This document shows, one piece after another, positions 34,735 to 42,947 of a stretch of 64,000 nucleotides of DNA. The position numbers were made by a program, and so were the translations under genes. The stretch covers positions 1 to 64,000 of the forward strand of contig NZ_DAMBTF010000009.1 of assembly GCF_032054185.1 (NCBI RefSeq), read 5' to 3'. The stretch is from Proteiniclasticum sp032054185. Lineage in GTDB: Bacteria > Bacillota > Clostridia > Clostridiales > Clostridiaceae. How positions within the stretch are numbered: position 1 is the stretch's first letter; each line of letters begins with the position of its first letter. The notes below the pieces were generated by a model. The model searched no databases, was not told where the DNA came from, and saw only the letters and a program-made list of their open reading frames with translations.

Positions 34735-36899
34735 TTAATGGCACTCCTTAAATTGCTCGCCCAGTTCTTCACTTTTTGGGGTTCGTCAAACCAATATTCC
34801 TTAATCAATGGAATAAGTTCAAATTCAATAATACTGTTAAGTGAATGAATATCCGCCTCTTTCAGATTGCAGAAATAACTGTGACCAATGCAGAAACCCT
34901 CACCTAGAGACTCATCATCTGAAATAATTGTATTTAGATTTTCTACACATTGAATGAGCTTATCAAATCTTGAATCATTCAGTCTCACTTTATAATCATT
35001 GAAACCTTCTGAACTGAAACCTGGCTGCATTTCAAAAAAAGCAAATCGTCGTCGCATCGCATAGTCAAGCATTGCCAAACTACGATCTGCAGTATTCATC
35101 ATTCCTATAATATATACATTGTCGGGAACTGAGAATTTTTCATCAGAATACAACAATTGAACTTCAACACCACGTTTATCATTTTCGATAAGCATGAATA
35201 GTTCACCGAATATCTTGCTTAAATTTCCACGGTTTATTTCATCAATGATAAAGAAGTACGGGTTATCGCTGTCTAATTCCGCCTTCTTACAGAAGTTATA
35301 AAACACGCTTTTCCTGAGTTCGAATCCAGCTTCTGTAGGGCGGAACCCCATGATGAAGTCTTCATATGAGTAACTTTGATGAAACTGGATCATCATTACA
35401 CGTTCTTTATCCTTTACACCCATCATAGAATAAGCAAGACGTTTGGCTGCATAAGTTTTTCCTACTCCAGGTGCACCTTGGAGAATGACATTCTTTTTGG
35501 TTTCAACAAGTCTGACTAATGTATTATAACTGTCTTCATCAATATAAACTTCCTGCAGAAAATCCTCTGCATTATAATGTGGATAAGATATTTCAATTTC
35601 CTCTACGTCTTCTTTATTGCTGTTTTCAAAAAGAGCTTCAAGCTTCTCAACATAATCTGTATATGAAGTGATGTCTGTTAGAGTTTTCATTACAGCTTGG
35701 CCTGGATGCTCCCATTCTCCATAGTTCGTCCAATTAACCTCACGAATATTTCCAAACTCATCTTCTACAGACGCATCATAACGATACTCAGAAGTTACAG
35801 TTCCGCGACCTACAAGAATATGCATCCCTTTCTTGACAAAAATAACATCTCCAGGTTTCATTTCGTTTGCAAACTGCCATGTGGCGTGTGCTGCATTCTT
35901 GAAAGATAGTGAACCATCAATATTCTGTTTCATTTTTTTCTTCATTTCATCTTTACTCTTGAACTTACTCAGGTCTCCAATTTCACCCCATCCAATGGCC
36001 ATAATCCCGCTCTCATAGAACTCATCCCATTTGAACGCACCATCACCTGGTGAATATATCCAGTAGTGTACAGTGTCAATATTTTCATCTGCAACTGCAG
36101 CACCAGTATTCCCTCGCTTACTCTTCTGATTTTCTTCCTTGATCTTCTGATTTACCTTTGTAGAATAATTCCAGGCTTCAAATGACAGTTCCTTGAAATC
36201 CTTGAATGGACTTTCATCACTGTTAACATATGTTTCCAGATGATCGATTATTTCAAAATAATCCGCTGCGGGTATTTTATTGGTAACGGGAGGTAACTCC
36301 CTCACAACTGTTTCTGGTAGGCTTTCTGAATCATATATATACCATTTGTTACGACTATCTAAATTTAAGTATAGGCTGGGATCTATCCAGTAAAGACCCA
36401 TGGTAACTTTACTGTTCGCATTTCCTTTTGTATTTATTACCAGGTCAAAGTATTTAGTAAGACCTTTTCTGTTTTGCTCGGTTTGATTCTCAGAGTATTT
36501 CAGAGCATACGAAAAGAGCATCCATAAATTATCAATATCACTATCATTTCTCCATCCCACAAAATTGTAAAATGTTGCATTTTGATTATTTAGAGTAGGA
36601 ACTCCGTCAAAATTATCTGGTACAGAAGTTGAGAGTTTCAGTTTCTCTGCAAATTTACTGACAATTTTTACACGGTTCTCATGCTTCATTGAACTTTTAT
36701 TAAACAGTCCTAGAATAGTAAATGGATCAATATCAACAATTTTGTTGTCAGCTTCAAGTTTAGGCAGTTCAATCTCGATATCCTTATAAACGCTCTTAAT
36801 AATATTTATAAGCTCTTTTCGATTTTCCTTATACGTCAGAAGTTTGTTACAAAACTCCTTATAAAAAACAACCCAGCTAAATTGATTATTATCAATCAT
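34731..36899 (-). CDS. mcrB: McrB-type AAA+ GTPase with EVE-like modified-base reader domain
   Basis: 722 residues. Residues 1-250: an N-terminal region seen in Firmicute McrB-like proteins. Residues about 275-425: EVE/PUA-like domain beginning HYWIYSPGDGAFKWDEFYE with MAIGWGEIGDLSKF and GDVIFVKKG, a fold that reads modified bases. Residues about 455-722: McrB motor with Walker A GAPGVGKT (about 478), Walker B FFIIDEINRG (about 551) and the family motif NTADRSLAMLDYAMRRRFAF. It assembles with McrC to cut modified DNA. The EVE-like reader replaces the E. coli McrB N-terminal DNA-binding domain, so target modification is unknown. RBS TTGGAGG. Confidence 0.88.
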   Translation of the reverse strand: MIDNNQFSWVVFYKEFCNKLLTYKENRKELINIIKSVYKDIEIELPKLEADNKIVDIDPFTILGLFNKSSMKHENRVKIVSKFAEKLKLSTSVPDNFDGVPTLNNQNATFYNFVGWRNDSDIDNLWMLFSYALKYSENQTEQNRKGLTKYFDLVINTKGNANSKVTMGLYWIDPSLYLNLDSRNKWYIYDSESLPETVVRELPPVTNKIPAADYFEIIDHLETYVNSDESPFKDFKELSFEAWNYSTKVNQKIKEENQKSKRGNTGAAVADENIDTVHYWIYSPGDGAFKWDEFYESGIMAIGWGEIGDLSKFKSKDEMKKKMKQNIDGSLSFKNAAHATWQFANEMKPGDVIFVKKGMHILVGRGTVTSEYRYDASVEDEFGNIREVNWTNYGEWEHPGQAVMKTLTDITSYTDYVEKLEALFENSNKEDVEEIEISYPHYNAEDFLQEVYIDEDSYNTLVRLVETKKNVILQGAPGVGKTYAAKRLAYSMMGVKDKERVMMIQFHQSYSYEDFIMGFRPTEAGFELRKSVFYNFCKKAELDSDNPYFFIIDEINRGNLSKIFGELFMLIENDKRGVEVQLLYSDEKFSVPDNVYIIGMMNTADRSLAMLDYAMRRRFAFFEMQPGFSSEGFNDYKVRLNDSRFDKLIQCVENLNTIISDDESLGEGFCIGHSYFCNLKEADIHSLNSIIEFELIPLIKEYWFDEPQKVKNWASNLRSAIK

Positions 36900-37205
36900 A
36901 TTTATCCTCCAATTTTTAATCAGTCACTCAAAGTAATACTATTTGTGATTATCTACCTATATATTATTATAATCCTATGTTACATCTTTTGTTTATTAAA
37001 ATATCATTATCAAGAAGTGAAAATTTGTCTAAAGCAAAAAACAGCAATATAAGTTCAACATTATATTGAATTATACTTTTTGATATGTAATACTTGATAT
37101 ATCGAGAATGACTAAGATCTATTATTTATCCTTAAATATTATTTTTTTTAATCGTAAATTGAACTGTAAATATATTTAATATATTAATAAGAGTGGGGGG
37201 GAAGT
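36900..37205. other. Divergent A+T-rich region, possible antitoxin RNA locus
   Basis: 306 bases between mcrB and the avcD-like gene. Leftward: TATAAT near 36969-36975 on the minus strand. Rightward: TTGAAT (about 37067) and TAATAC (about 37089) separated by 16 bases could start an RNA ending at an eight-T run (37142-37149), and TTGAAC near 37159 precedes the deaminase. A 14-base dyad CTTGATATATCGAG occurs near 37095. AvcD homologues are kept silent by an upstream RNA, AvcI, so this is where one would look; no conserved AvcI feature can be confirmed by eye. Confidence 0.4.
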
Positions 37206-38903
37206 ATGGATAGTAATTTAAATATAGCATTGGAGAAATTATTCAACGAACGAAAAGATTTTATTATTATTGGTTTAACTGGCAGAACTGGATCAGGATG
37301 TACAACCGTGGCAGAGCTTCTAACAAAGGATTTTAGAGACTTAGATCTGCCGATTCCTAAAGTTCAAGAATTTCATACTAATGAAGAGAGAAAGTACAGT
37401 GTATTGCATAAATATGCTGAAAGAAACTGGGTGAAATTTACAAGAATCAAAATGAGTGATATTATTACCTCTTTTATTCTTGAAGATAATTTCCAGCAAT
37501 TTAGAAGCTTTGTAGAAGAAGTCTTTCCAAAAAAAGATCTTGCTCCATTGGATTTCCTTCGGCCAAATTTTGATGAGATGCACAAGGAAAGGTTGCGTTT
37601 TAAACAAGCAGTTGAAGAAAATGAAGAAAACTTAAAGAGTCCTGATATATATGGTTTTTACTTCATTAGAATACCTAGTTTTACACAAAAACTAAAGGAT
37701 AAATTTGATGAAATAAATAAGGAGATGTACACAAAAATATATCAACGCATAGCTAGCAATATACGTTGTTCAGGTACAGCCTTATTAAACACATTTAACG
37801 GAGAAAATATTTTCAAGTTAGCACAACGAACCAATACATTAATTAAAATTCTTAGAAGAAAAAATAAGGAAGATAAGGGAAGGGTTTTAGTTGTTATTGA
37901 TACAATACGGAATCCTTATGAAGCAACTTTCTTCAAAGACAGGTATTCTTCGTTTTATCTATTTTCTATTAACACAGAGGAGAAAGAGCGTAGAGATCGG
38001 TTAGGCACTAAAGGACTAATACCTAAACAAATTGATGAAATTGATAAAATAGAATATCCTGGTAAATTATCTGACAGTGCCAGATTCTGGTCACAAGATA
38101 TACAGAGCTGTATTGAATTATCCGACGTCTATCTATACAATCCGCATTCTTTGATGATCGACTTAACTGAAGTTAAAAAGGGAATAGTGAAATACGTAAC
38201 TCTTATAATGCACCCTGGTTTAATCTCCCCAACACATGTCGAAAGAAGTATGCAAATTGCATTTAATGCCAAGCTGAATTCAGGATGTATTTCAAGACAG
38301 GTAGGAGCAGTGGTAACGGATGATAACTACTCAATAAAATCTGTTGGATGGAATACTGTTGCAGAGTGTCAAATCCCCTGTAACTTAAGAAGTCTGAATA
38401 GATTGGTAAGAAGGCATGATAAAGAAGCATTCAGTGATTATGAATTAAAAAATGAAACATTTACTGCTAAGTGTATAGAAAAGTCGAATAAAGCAATGGA
38501 AGACAATCTCAACGGTAGGACCTACCATTACTGCTTTAAAGATATCTACAACGACCTATCAATACCTCCAAAGAAAAATCAGGTTCACACAAGATCCTTG
38601 CACGCAGAAGAAAATGCATTTCTTCAGATCAGTAAGTATGGTGGAACAGGTATCATGAATGGCTACTTGTTTTCAACTGCGAGTCCTTGTGAGTTATGTT
38701 CAAAAAAAGCTTATCAATTGGGCATAAAAAAAATATACTATATCGATCCTTATCCAGGAATTTCTGCAGAACATACATTGATGAACGGGAGCAGAGATCC
38801 TGAAATGATACTCTTTCAAGGTGCTATTGGACGTGGATTTACACAGCTTTATACGCAAATATTACCATTAAAAGATGAGTTGGAAATCTTACTAGGTGAT
38901 TAA
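37206..38903 (+). CDS. avcD: AvcD-like antiphage deoxycytidylate deaminase with N-terminal P-loop kinase-like domain
   Basis: 565 residues. N-terminal P-loop domain with GLTGRTGSGCTT (residues 23-34); C-terminal zinc deaminase with HAEENAF (about 467) and PCELC (about 494), the HxE/PCxxC zinc and proton-shuttle set of dCMP/dCTP deaminases, preceded by SRQVGAVVTDDN. This two-domain layout is that of AvcD/DCD defence proteins, which destroy dCTP/dCMP on phage infection to starve replication. It stands alone, divergent from McrBC, in the same A+T-rich island. The ATG follows GTGGGGGGGAAGT, a seven-G tract as Shine-Dalgarno. A housekeeping dCMP deaminase is unlikely because of the extra P-loop domain. 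Confidence 0.85.
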   Translation: MDSNLNIALEKLFNERKDFIIIGLTGRTGSGCTTVAELLTKDFRDLDLPIPKVQEFHTNEERKYSVLHKYAERNWVKFTRIKMSDIITSFILEDNFQQFRSFVEEVFPKKDLAPLDFLRPNFDEMHKERLRFKQAVEENEENLKSPDIYGFYFIRIPSFTQKLKDKFDEINKEMYTKIYQRIASNIRCSGTALLNTFNGENIFKLAQRTNTLIKILRRKNKEDKGRVLVVIDTIRNPYEATFFKDRYSSFYLFSINTEEKERRDRLGTKGLIPKQIDEIDKIEYPGKLSDSARFWSQDIQSCIELSDVYLYNPHSLMIDLTEVKKGIVKYVTLIMHPGLISPTHVERSMQIAFNAKLNSGCISRQVGAVVTDDNYSIKSVGWNTVAECQIPCNLRSLNRLVRRHDKEAFSDYELKNETFTAKCIEKSNKAMEDNLNGRTYHYCFKDIYNDLSIPPKKNQVHTRSLHAEENAFLQISKYGGTGIMNGYLFSTASPCELCSKKAYQLGIKKIYYIDPYPGISAEHTLMNGSRDPEMILFQGAIGRGFTQLYTQILPLKDELEILLGD

Positions 38904-38930
38904 TAGTATTTATGTACATACTATCTGTAT

Positions 38931-39135
38931 ATGATATTTGTAATTCCGAAGTTTCCTGCGAAAAGAGCTCTACTGCACCTTTCCCTCAAAAACGTCGAGC
39001 AGAAGTTCTCCATGAGACTGAAAAACCCGAAAAGCCTGCTTAAAGGAGAATGGATCATTGAACTTCCAGAAGATTGACAAGGATGATCTGCACCTCATCG
39101 AGCGCCCTAAAAATGATGATCTGATCTTTAGATAA
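38931..39135 (+). pseudogene. C-terminal remnant of an unidentified gene, frameshifted
   Basis: Frame one (ATG 38931 to TGA 39075) reads as a protein-like stretch including LLHLSLKNVEQKFSM and LLKGEWIIELPED; a second frame from about 39064 continues FQKIDKDDLHLIERPKNDDL to TAA at 39133. Together they look like the tail of one gene broken by a one-base shift. Base composition returns to that of the host chromosome here, marking the right edge of the defence island. Identity unknown; a genuine 48-residue small protein cannot be excluded but no RBS is seen. Confidence 0.4.
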
Positions 39136-39141
39136 GCAGTA

Positions 39142-39176
39142 AAAGCAGCTGGAATTTTTTATCCGGCTGCTTTAAA
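39142..39176 (+). terminator. Terminator after remnant gene
   Basis: AAAGCAGC (39142-39149) pairs with GCTGCTTT (39166-39173), with TGG/CCG extending the stem. The remaining bases to 39291 hold the promoter region of the next gene. Confidence 0.65.
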
Positions 39177-39291
39177 TTCCTCTTTTATTTCGTTCTACTG
39201 ATGTATAATCTAATTAACAGCACCTGTTTATTATTTATCAGAGTAAAGATAATCATGCTCCATCAGAACGTAAACTGAAAGGATGTGTCTT

Positions 39292-39579
39292 ATGCGAAAA
39301 AATGCTCGAATCATAAAAAGCGGAGTTCTTGTTCTTCTTGCCATCGGTCTTTTTATACTTGGAATTATCATTCTACCGGAAACTATAGGTCTTCAGGTTC
39401 AACTTGATGGTTCCATGGATAACTACGTCAGTAAGTATCTTGGCCTTCTCATTCCACTCGCCATAACTTCAGGTGGAGCGATTGTCTATTATGTCAAAGA
39501 AGAGGGTAAAGCCCTGCTGTTCTCCATACTCGGATTAGGCATGTATATTGCGACATTTTTCATGAATTTGTTGGAGTGA
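39292..39579 (+). CDS. DUF1648-like small membrane protein
   Basis: About 95 residues with three hydrophobic helices. The segment LPETIGLQVQLDGSMDNYVSKYLGLLIPL fits the DUF1648 pattern (shortened here: LP-TI...DG-MD-Y-SK), known from the N-terminus of SdpI-type immunity/signalling membrane proteins, but without the rest of SdpI. AAAGGATG stands before ATG 39292, so I use this over ATG 39283, which lies inside the RBS. Monocistronic, closed by a strong terminator. Confidence 0.7.
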   Translation: MRKNARIIKSGVLVLLAIGLFILGIIILPETIGLQVQLDGSMDNYVSKYLGLLIPLAITSGGAIVYYVKEEGKALLFSILGLGMYIATFFMNLLE

Positions 39580-39640
39580 CATCAAGAATCGGTAAAAAAG
39601 TGAATTCCGATGCTTTGCAGTCCTTAGCCGACGCGAAATA

Positions 39641-39675
39641 GAAAAGCTGCCGATATCTGATTCGGCAGCTTTTCT
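39641..39675. terminator. Bidirectional terminator
   Basis: GAAAAGCTGCCGA (39641-39653) and TCGGCAGCTTTTC (39662-39674) form a perfect 13-bp stem between convergent genes. Confidence 0.85.
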
Positions 39676-39721
39676 CGGTTTCATGATCTGATTTTTTAAG
39701 TATCAGTTCATCAGGATGTCC

Positions 39722-41008
39722 TCAGTCCGCCTTTATCTTGACGTAACGGATCATCTTGTCCTCATAGTAGATGAGATGCAGCTGGTCATCAAAACGATTC
39801 CCGAATTCTTTCATGATCACGTCGACTTCCTTATTTTTCAGCGGTCCTGTAAGAATATCGAAAGAAGCTTCATCCTGATCTATGTGTCTTTTCAGCACCT
39901 CAAGGATTGTGTCCTTTGTTGCATAGTAATCATTTTTATAGAACCAGGTATACTCTTCACTGTCACCTGCAAGTTCATTCTCCAGAGTCTTGATGTAGTC
40001 TTTGAATTCGTAACGGTCGATATAGGCAATACCTGTAGGCTGATTCATCCACATATAGGGATTTGGTGTCTCAATGTCATCCCAGGTCGTATCGACAACA
40101 AGCCACTGACCATCAATCTTCACCCTGTTCCAGGCATGTATGATTTCCTCTCCGTTATAATCCACCATTCCTTCGACGTAATAGACTTCAAGGCCTACGG
40201 CCTTGGCCAGAAGTGCATAGGCCTGGGCATATCCGCCACATACAGCCTTCCCCAGAACCAAAGCGCCGTACGCATTACCCGCTTCCTGCATGCGATTCCA
40301 GGACTCCTGTGTCCACTCCTTGTTCTCAAGGATGAGATCAAACACTTCATAATCATATACAATATTCTCAATGACAAGATCATGTACCAGAAGGGACTTG
40401 TCGTAATCTGATAGCCCTGTAAGGTCAGTATCACCGAGAAGTTCAAGCACTTTTTCTTCAAGCGCGTTCCTTCGTTCTACAAGCTCTTCCTCCGATTTAT
40501 AGGAATAGTATCCTATAGTGTTCTCTCCCATAAGAAGCGATGGATAAAGAAGAAGAGAAATCTGCGGATTCTGAGAAGCGGCATCCAGTGCAGCCTCCAC
40601 AAGCTCTATATTGGTCATATCCGTTAAGGGGAACTTTTCCTTGATTGTTTTGATATCGATCGTGAGCTTCCCCTCAAGAATTTCCGAAGTGAGGTATCTC
40701 ACAAGTTCTGTCGGACCACTTGGTGCATGGAACCTCGCTTTCAGCTCATCTTCGTAATCAGGGACAGGTATCACCGGAACTTCGGGAGCCGGAGTTTCTT
40801 CCATCTCCTTCGGTATCTTTGGAATAATCTTCGGATCTTCCTCCGGTATGATCTCAGGAGAGGAAACTTCGATGACATCCGGTCCTTCCAGAACTTTTTC
40901 TGCCGGCTGAGGTACTGGTGCACAGGAAATGAGAAATGGAAGAATAAGAAGTACACTCATGACTCCACTCCATTTGTTCTTCCACCTCAGCTTTCTAAGT
41001 CTATCCAT
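39722..41008 (-). CDS. Lipoprotein with transglutaminase-like domain
   Basis: 428 residues. Signal with lipobox LISC (Cys about 29), a long Pro/Glu-rich linker (about 32-90, ETPAPEVPVIPVPDYEDE), and a transglutaminase-like core: Cys in GKAVCGGYAQAY, His in HAWNRVKIDGQW, Asp in VDTTWDD, so the papain-like triad is complete. The C-terminal 100 residues are unrecognised. Extracytoplasmic peptidase or cross-linking activity on wall or surface proteins is a reasonable inference; the cell-wall-spanning linker supports it. RBS GAGGTGACATT. Confidence 0.87.
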   Translation of the reverse strand: MDRLRKLRWKNKWSGVMSVLLILPFLISCAPVPQPAEKVLEGPDVIEVSSPEIIPEEDPKIIPKIPKEMEETPAPEVPVIPVPDYEDELKARFHAPSGPTELVRYLTSEILEGKLTIDIKTIKEKFPLTDMTNIELVEAALDAASQNPQISLLLYPSLLMGENTIGYYSYKSEEELVERRNALEEKVLELLGDTDLTGLSDYDKSLLVHDLVIENIVYDYEVFDLILENKEWTQESWNRMQEAGNAYGALVLGKAVCGGYAQAYALLAKAVGLEVYYVEGMVDYNGEEIIHAWNRVKIDGQWLVVDTTWDDIETPNPYMWMNQPTGIAYIDRYEFKDYIKTLENELAGDSEEYTWFYKNDYYATKDTILEVLKRHIDQDEASFDILTGPLKNKEVDVIMKEFGNRFDDQLHLIYYEDKMIRYVKIKAD

Positions 41009-41302
41009 AATGTCACCTCATTTCTCTCTCTATTACATTCATCATATTCACAGATTCACTTCTACAGATTACATTCAATTAACAAAGCTCACCTTATTAT
41101 TCAGCTGAATAACCCGTTTCCATGCTTCACAGCTTACGCCTTCGTAGCCTGAAACATCTGCAGTCAATCTTATATTCCAATTATACTGAATTACTTTAAA
41201 AATACCTATTTATTAAGAACACTTTCATTTATGAAATTTTTCATCATGATTTAGTGAGAGCCTAAGGTATTCCACATCCGGTCACCCATTTTCCGGCAGC
41301 AA
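41009..41302 (-). other. Leader of transglutaminase gene with 16-bp palindrome
   Basis: About 290 bases. TATAAT near 41185 (minus strand) would leave a leader of roughly 170 bases. In it, TTATTCAGCTGAATAA (41097-41112) is a perfect palindrome flanked by AAGCT/AGCTT arms about 25 bases further out, suggesting a folded leader RNA or a regulator site. It does not match a riboswitch I know. Confidence 0.4.
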
Positions 41303-41342
41303 GCAAAAAAGAAAGAGTCTCCGGCTTTTTCACTGGAGACTC
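41303..41342 (-). terminator. Terminator of chemoreceptor gene
   Basis: GAGTCTCC (41315-41322) pairs with GGAGACTC (41335-41342); minus-strand tail TTTCTTTTTTG. Confidence 0.85.
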
Positions 41343-41352
41343 CATCGGATGA

Positions 41353-42656
41353 TCAGATGATTTTTTTCAGTTCTTTAAGATGATTGACGACAATATGGGA
41401 GTTATGTTCGATATCCTTGAGGATTCTTTCTGCCGCCTCGATATTGCCTGCTTCATATGCTACAATGGCCTTTTTTGCACCCATATGAATTTCATTATGA
41501 GGCTTGTCGATGCCTGAGATGATCCCTTTAATTCTTGTGTCACTCTGATCCAGCTTCGCAATCCACTTGCCTAGCCTGCAGGAAGTGTGGTCACCTACAG
41601 TTTCTGTATCCAGTTTCACATATCCGAGAATCATATTGTAGACTCTCCACTTCCACATCAGATGGTCGGTAATGGTCAGGTCAATAAGAACCTTCTGATC
41701 GTCTGTATCTGCAAAGGATAGAGCGTTCAGTCTCACCTCGTCGATCTTCTGCGATATGTCATAGAAAGACTGACCGGTGTGATGGGTTCTTTCTTTCAGA
41801 ATTACGGACTTCGCGTTGACTTCCATGATGTTCGCTGTGATTTCCTGTGTAGTTGCTGTCTGTTCCTCGACATTTGCCGAAATGGATGTGAAGCTGCTTT
41901 CCATGGTGCTCATGATACCGCCGATCTGGAAAATACCTCCGGTAGCCTCATTGATGGATACTTTGGACTCGGAAAAACTGGTCACCACCTTGTCGATTTC
42001 TCCAGAGGCACGATTGATCTTGTCATTAAGACCTTCAACAATCTCTCTGATGATATCCACCTGTTCTTTGGTGTTTTCGGCAAGCTTCTTGATTTCATTT
42101 GCCACCACAGCAAACCCTCTTCCGTTTTTCCCGCTCTTGCCGCTTCAATGGAGGCATTTAAGGAGAGAAGATTAGTCTGGTCTGCAACGGATTTGATGAC
42201 ACTTACAAGCTCGTTGATCTTCACGGTTTCATCTTTGACTTCAGCCATGATGTCTTTCACTCCATCAATCTGATTCATATTTTCCTCAACGGAAGAAAAG
42301 GTCTTCTCCACTTTGTCCAGAGCCTGATCAGTCTCCCCCTTTGCCTTTCTCATATTATCACTTGAGATCTGCACATAGTTTGAGATGTCTTCTGTAGCCG
42401 CGGTCATTTCTTCACTGCTGGCCGCAACGTTCTGAATCATATCCGCCTGATCACTGGCATCTATAATCATTTCTCTTACATAATCAAGTCCCGTCATATA
42501 TTGAAGAAGCTCATTGACTACACCCATTGTGGAGACAATGCACTTTTCTTTGTCCTCGAATATTTTGTCATGCTGTGCTTTCTCTTCTGTCATCTGATGA
42601 GTCTTGGCAGGAACTTCTTCCTGTTTAATGTCTGTTCTCTTTCTGAACATTTTCAT
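41353..42656 (-). pseudogene. Soluble chemoreceptor (MCP) with C-terminal CZB zinc domain, frameshifted
   Basis: Cytoplasmic methyl-accepting protein of about 433 residues if repaired. No transmembrane helix; MCP signalling coiled coil with the hairpin tip SVIKSVADQTNLLSLNASIE, then AARAG-K where the frame breaks. One base is missing near 42124-42132; the second frame resumes as NGRGFAVVANEIKKLAE, so the lesion is inside the most conserved tip. C-terminal CZB domain (ITDHLMWKWRV, HTSCRLGKWI, HNEIHMGAKKA) binds zinc through His/Cys and senses Zn or hypochlorous acid in known cases. RBS GGATGAAA; the terminator follows. Either a recent pseudogene or a sequencing error in an A-run. Confidence 0.85.
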
Positions 42657-42947
42657 CCTCCGTTCATTTATATTCTATAGTTCTATCCTGACCGCACATC
42701 CCGTTTTACAGTTCATCATCCTCCTCTGAAGTGCGAAATCAATATAGAGTACACCTTGATATATCGGTTCACTTTGTGAAAATTCAATGTCACCCGGATA
42801 ATTCTCTAGGCATTCAGTTGTACTTCAAATAGAGAGGAGAAGGGCTGTCCAGCCACACGAGGAAATCTTTGTGCATTCTGTCAATGGAATCCTTTTCAGA
42901 TTGCTTCTATGATGAGAGTATACTCAAAATAAAGGAGCTGTTTAGAA

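Noticed and set aside
41009..41302. Cyclic-di-GMP riboswitch upstream of the transglutaminase gene
   Set aside because: The conserved riboswitch core is not found; only a palindrome is present.
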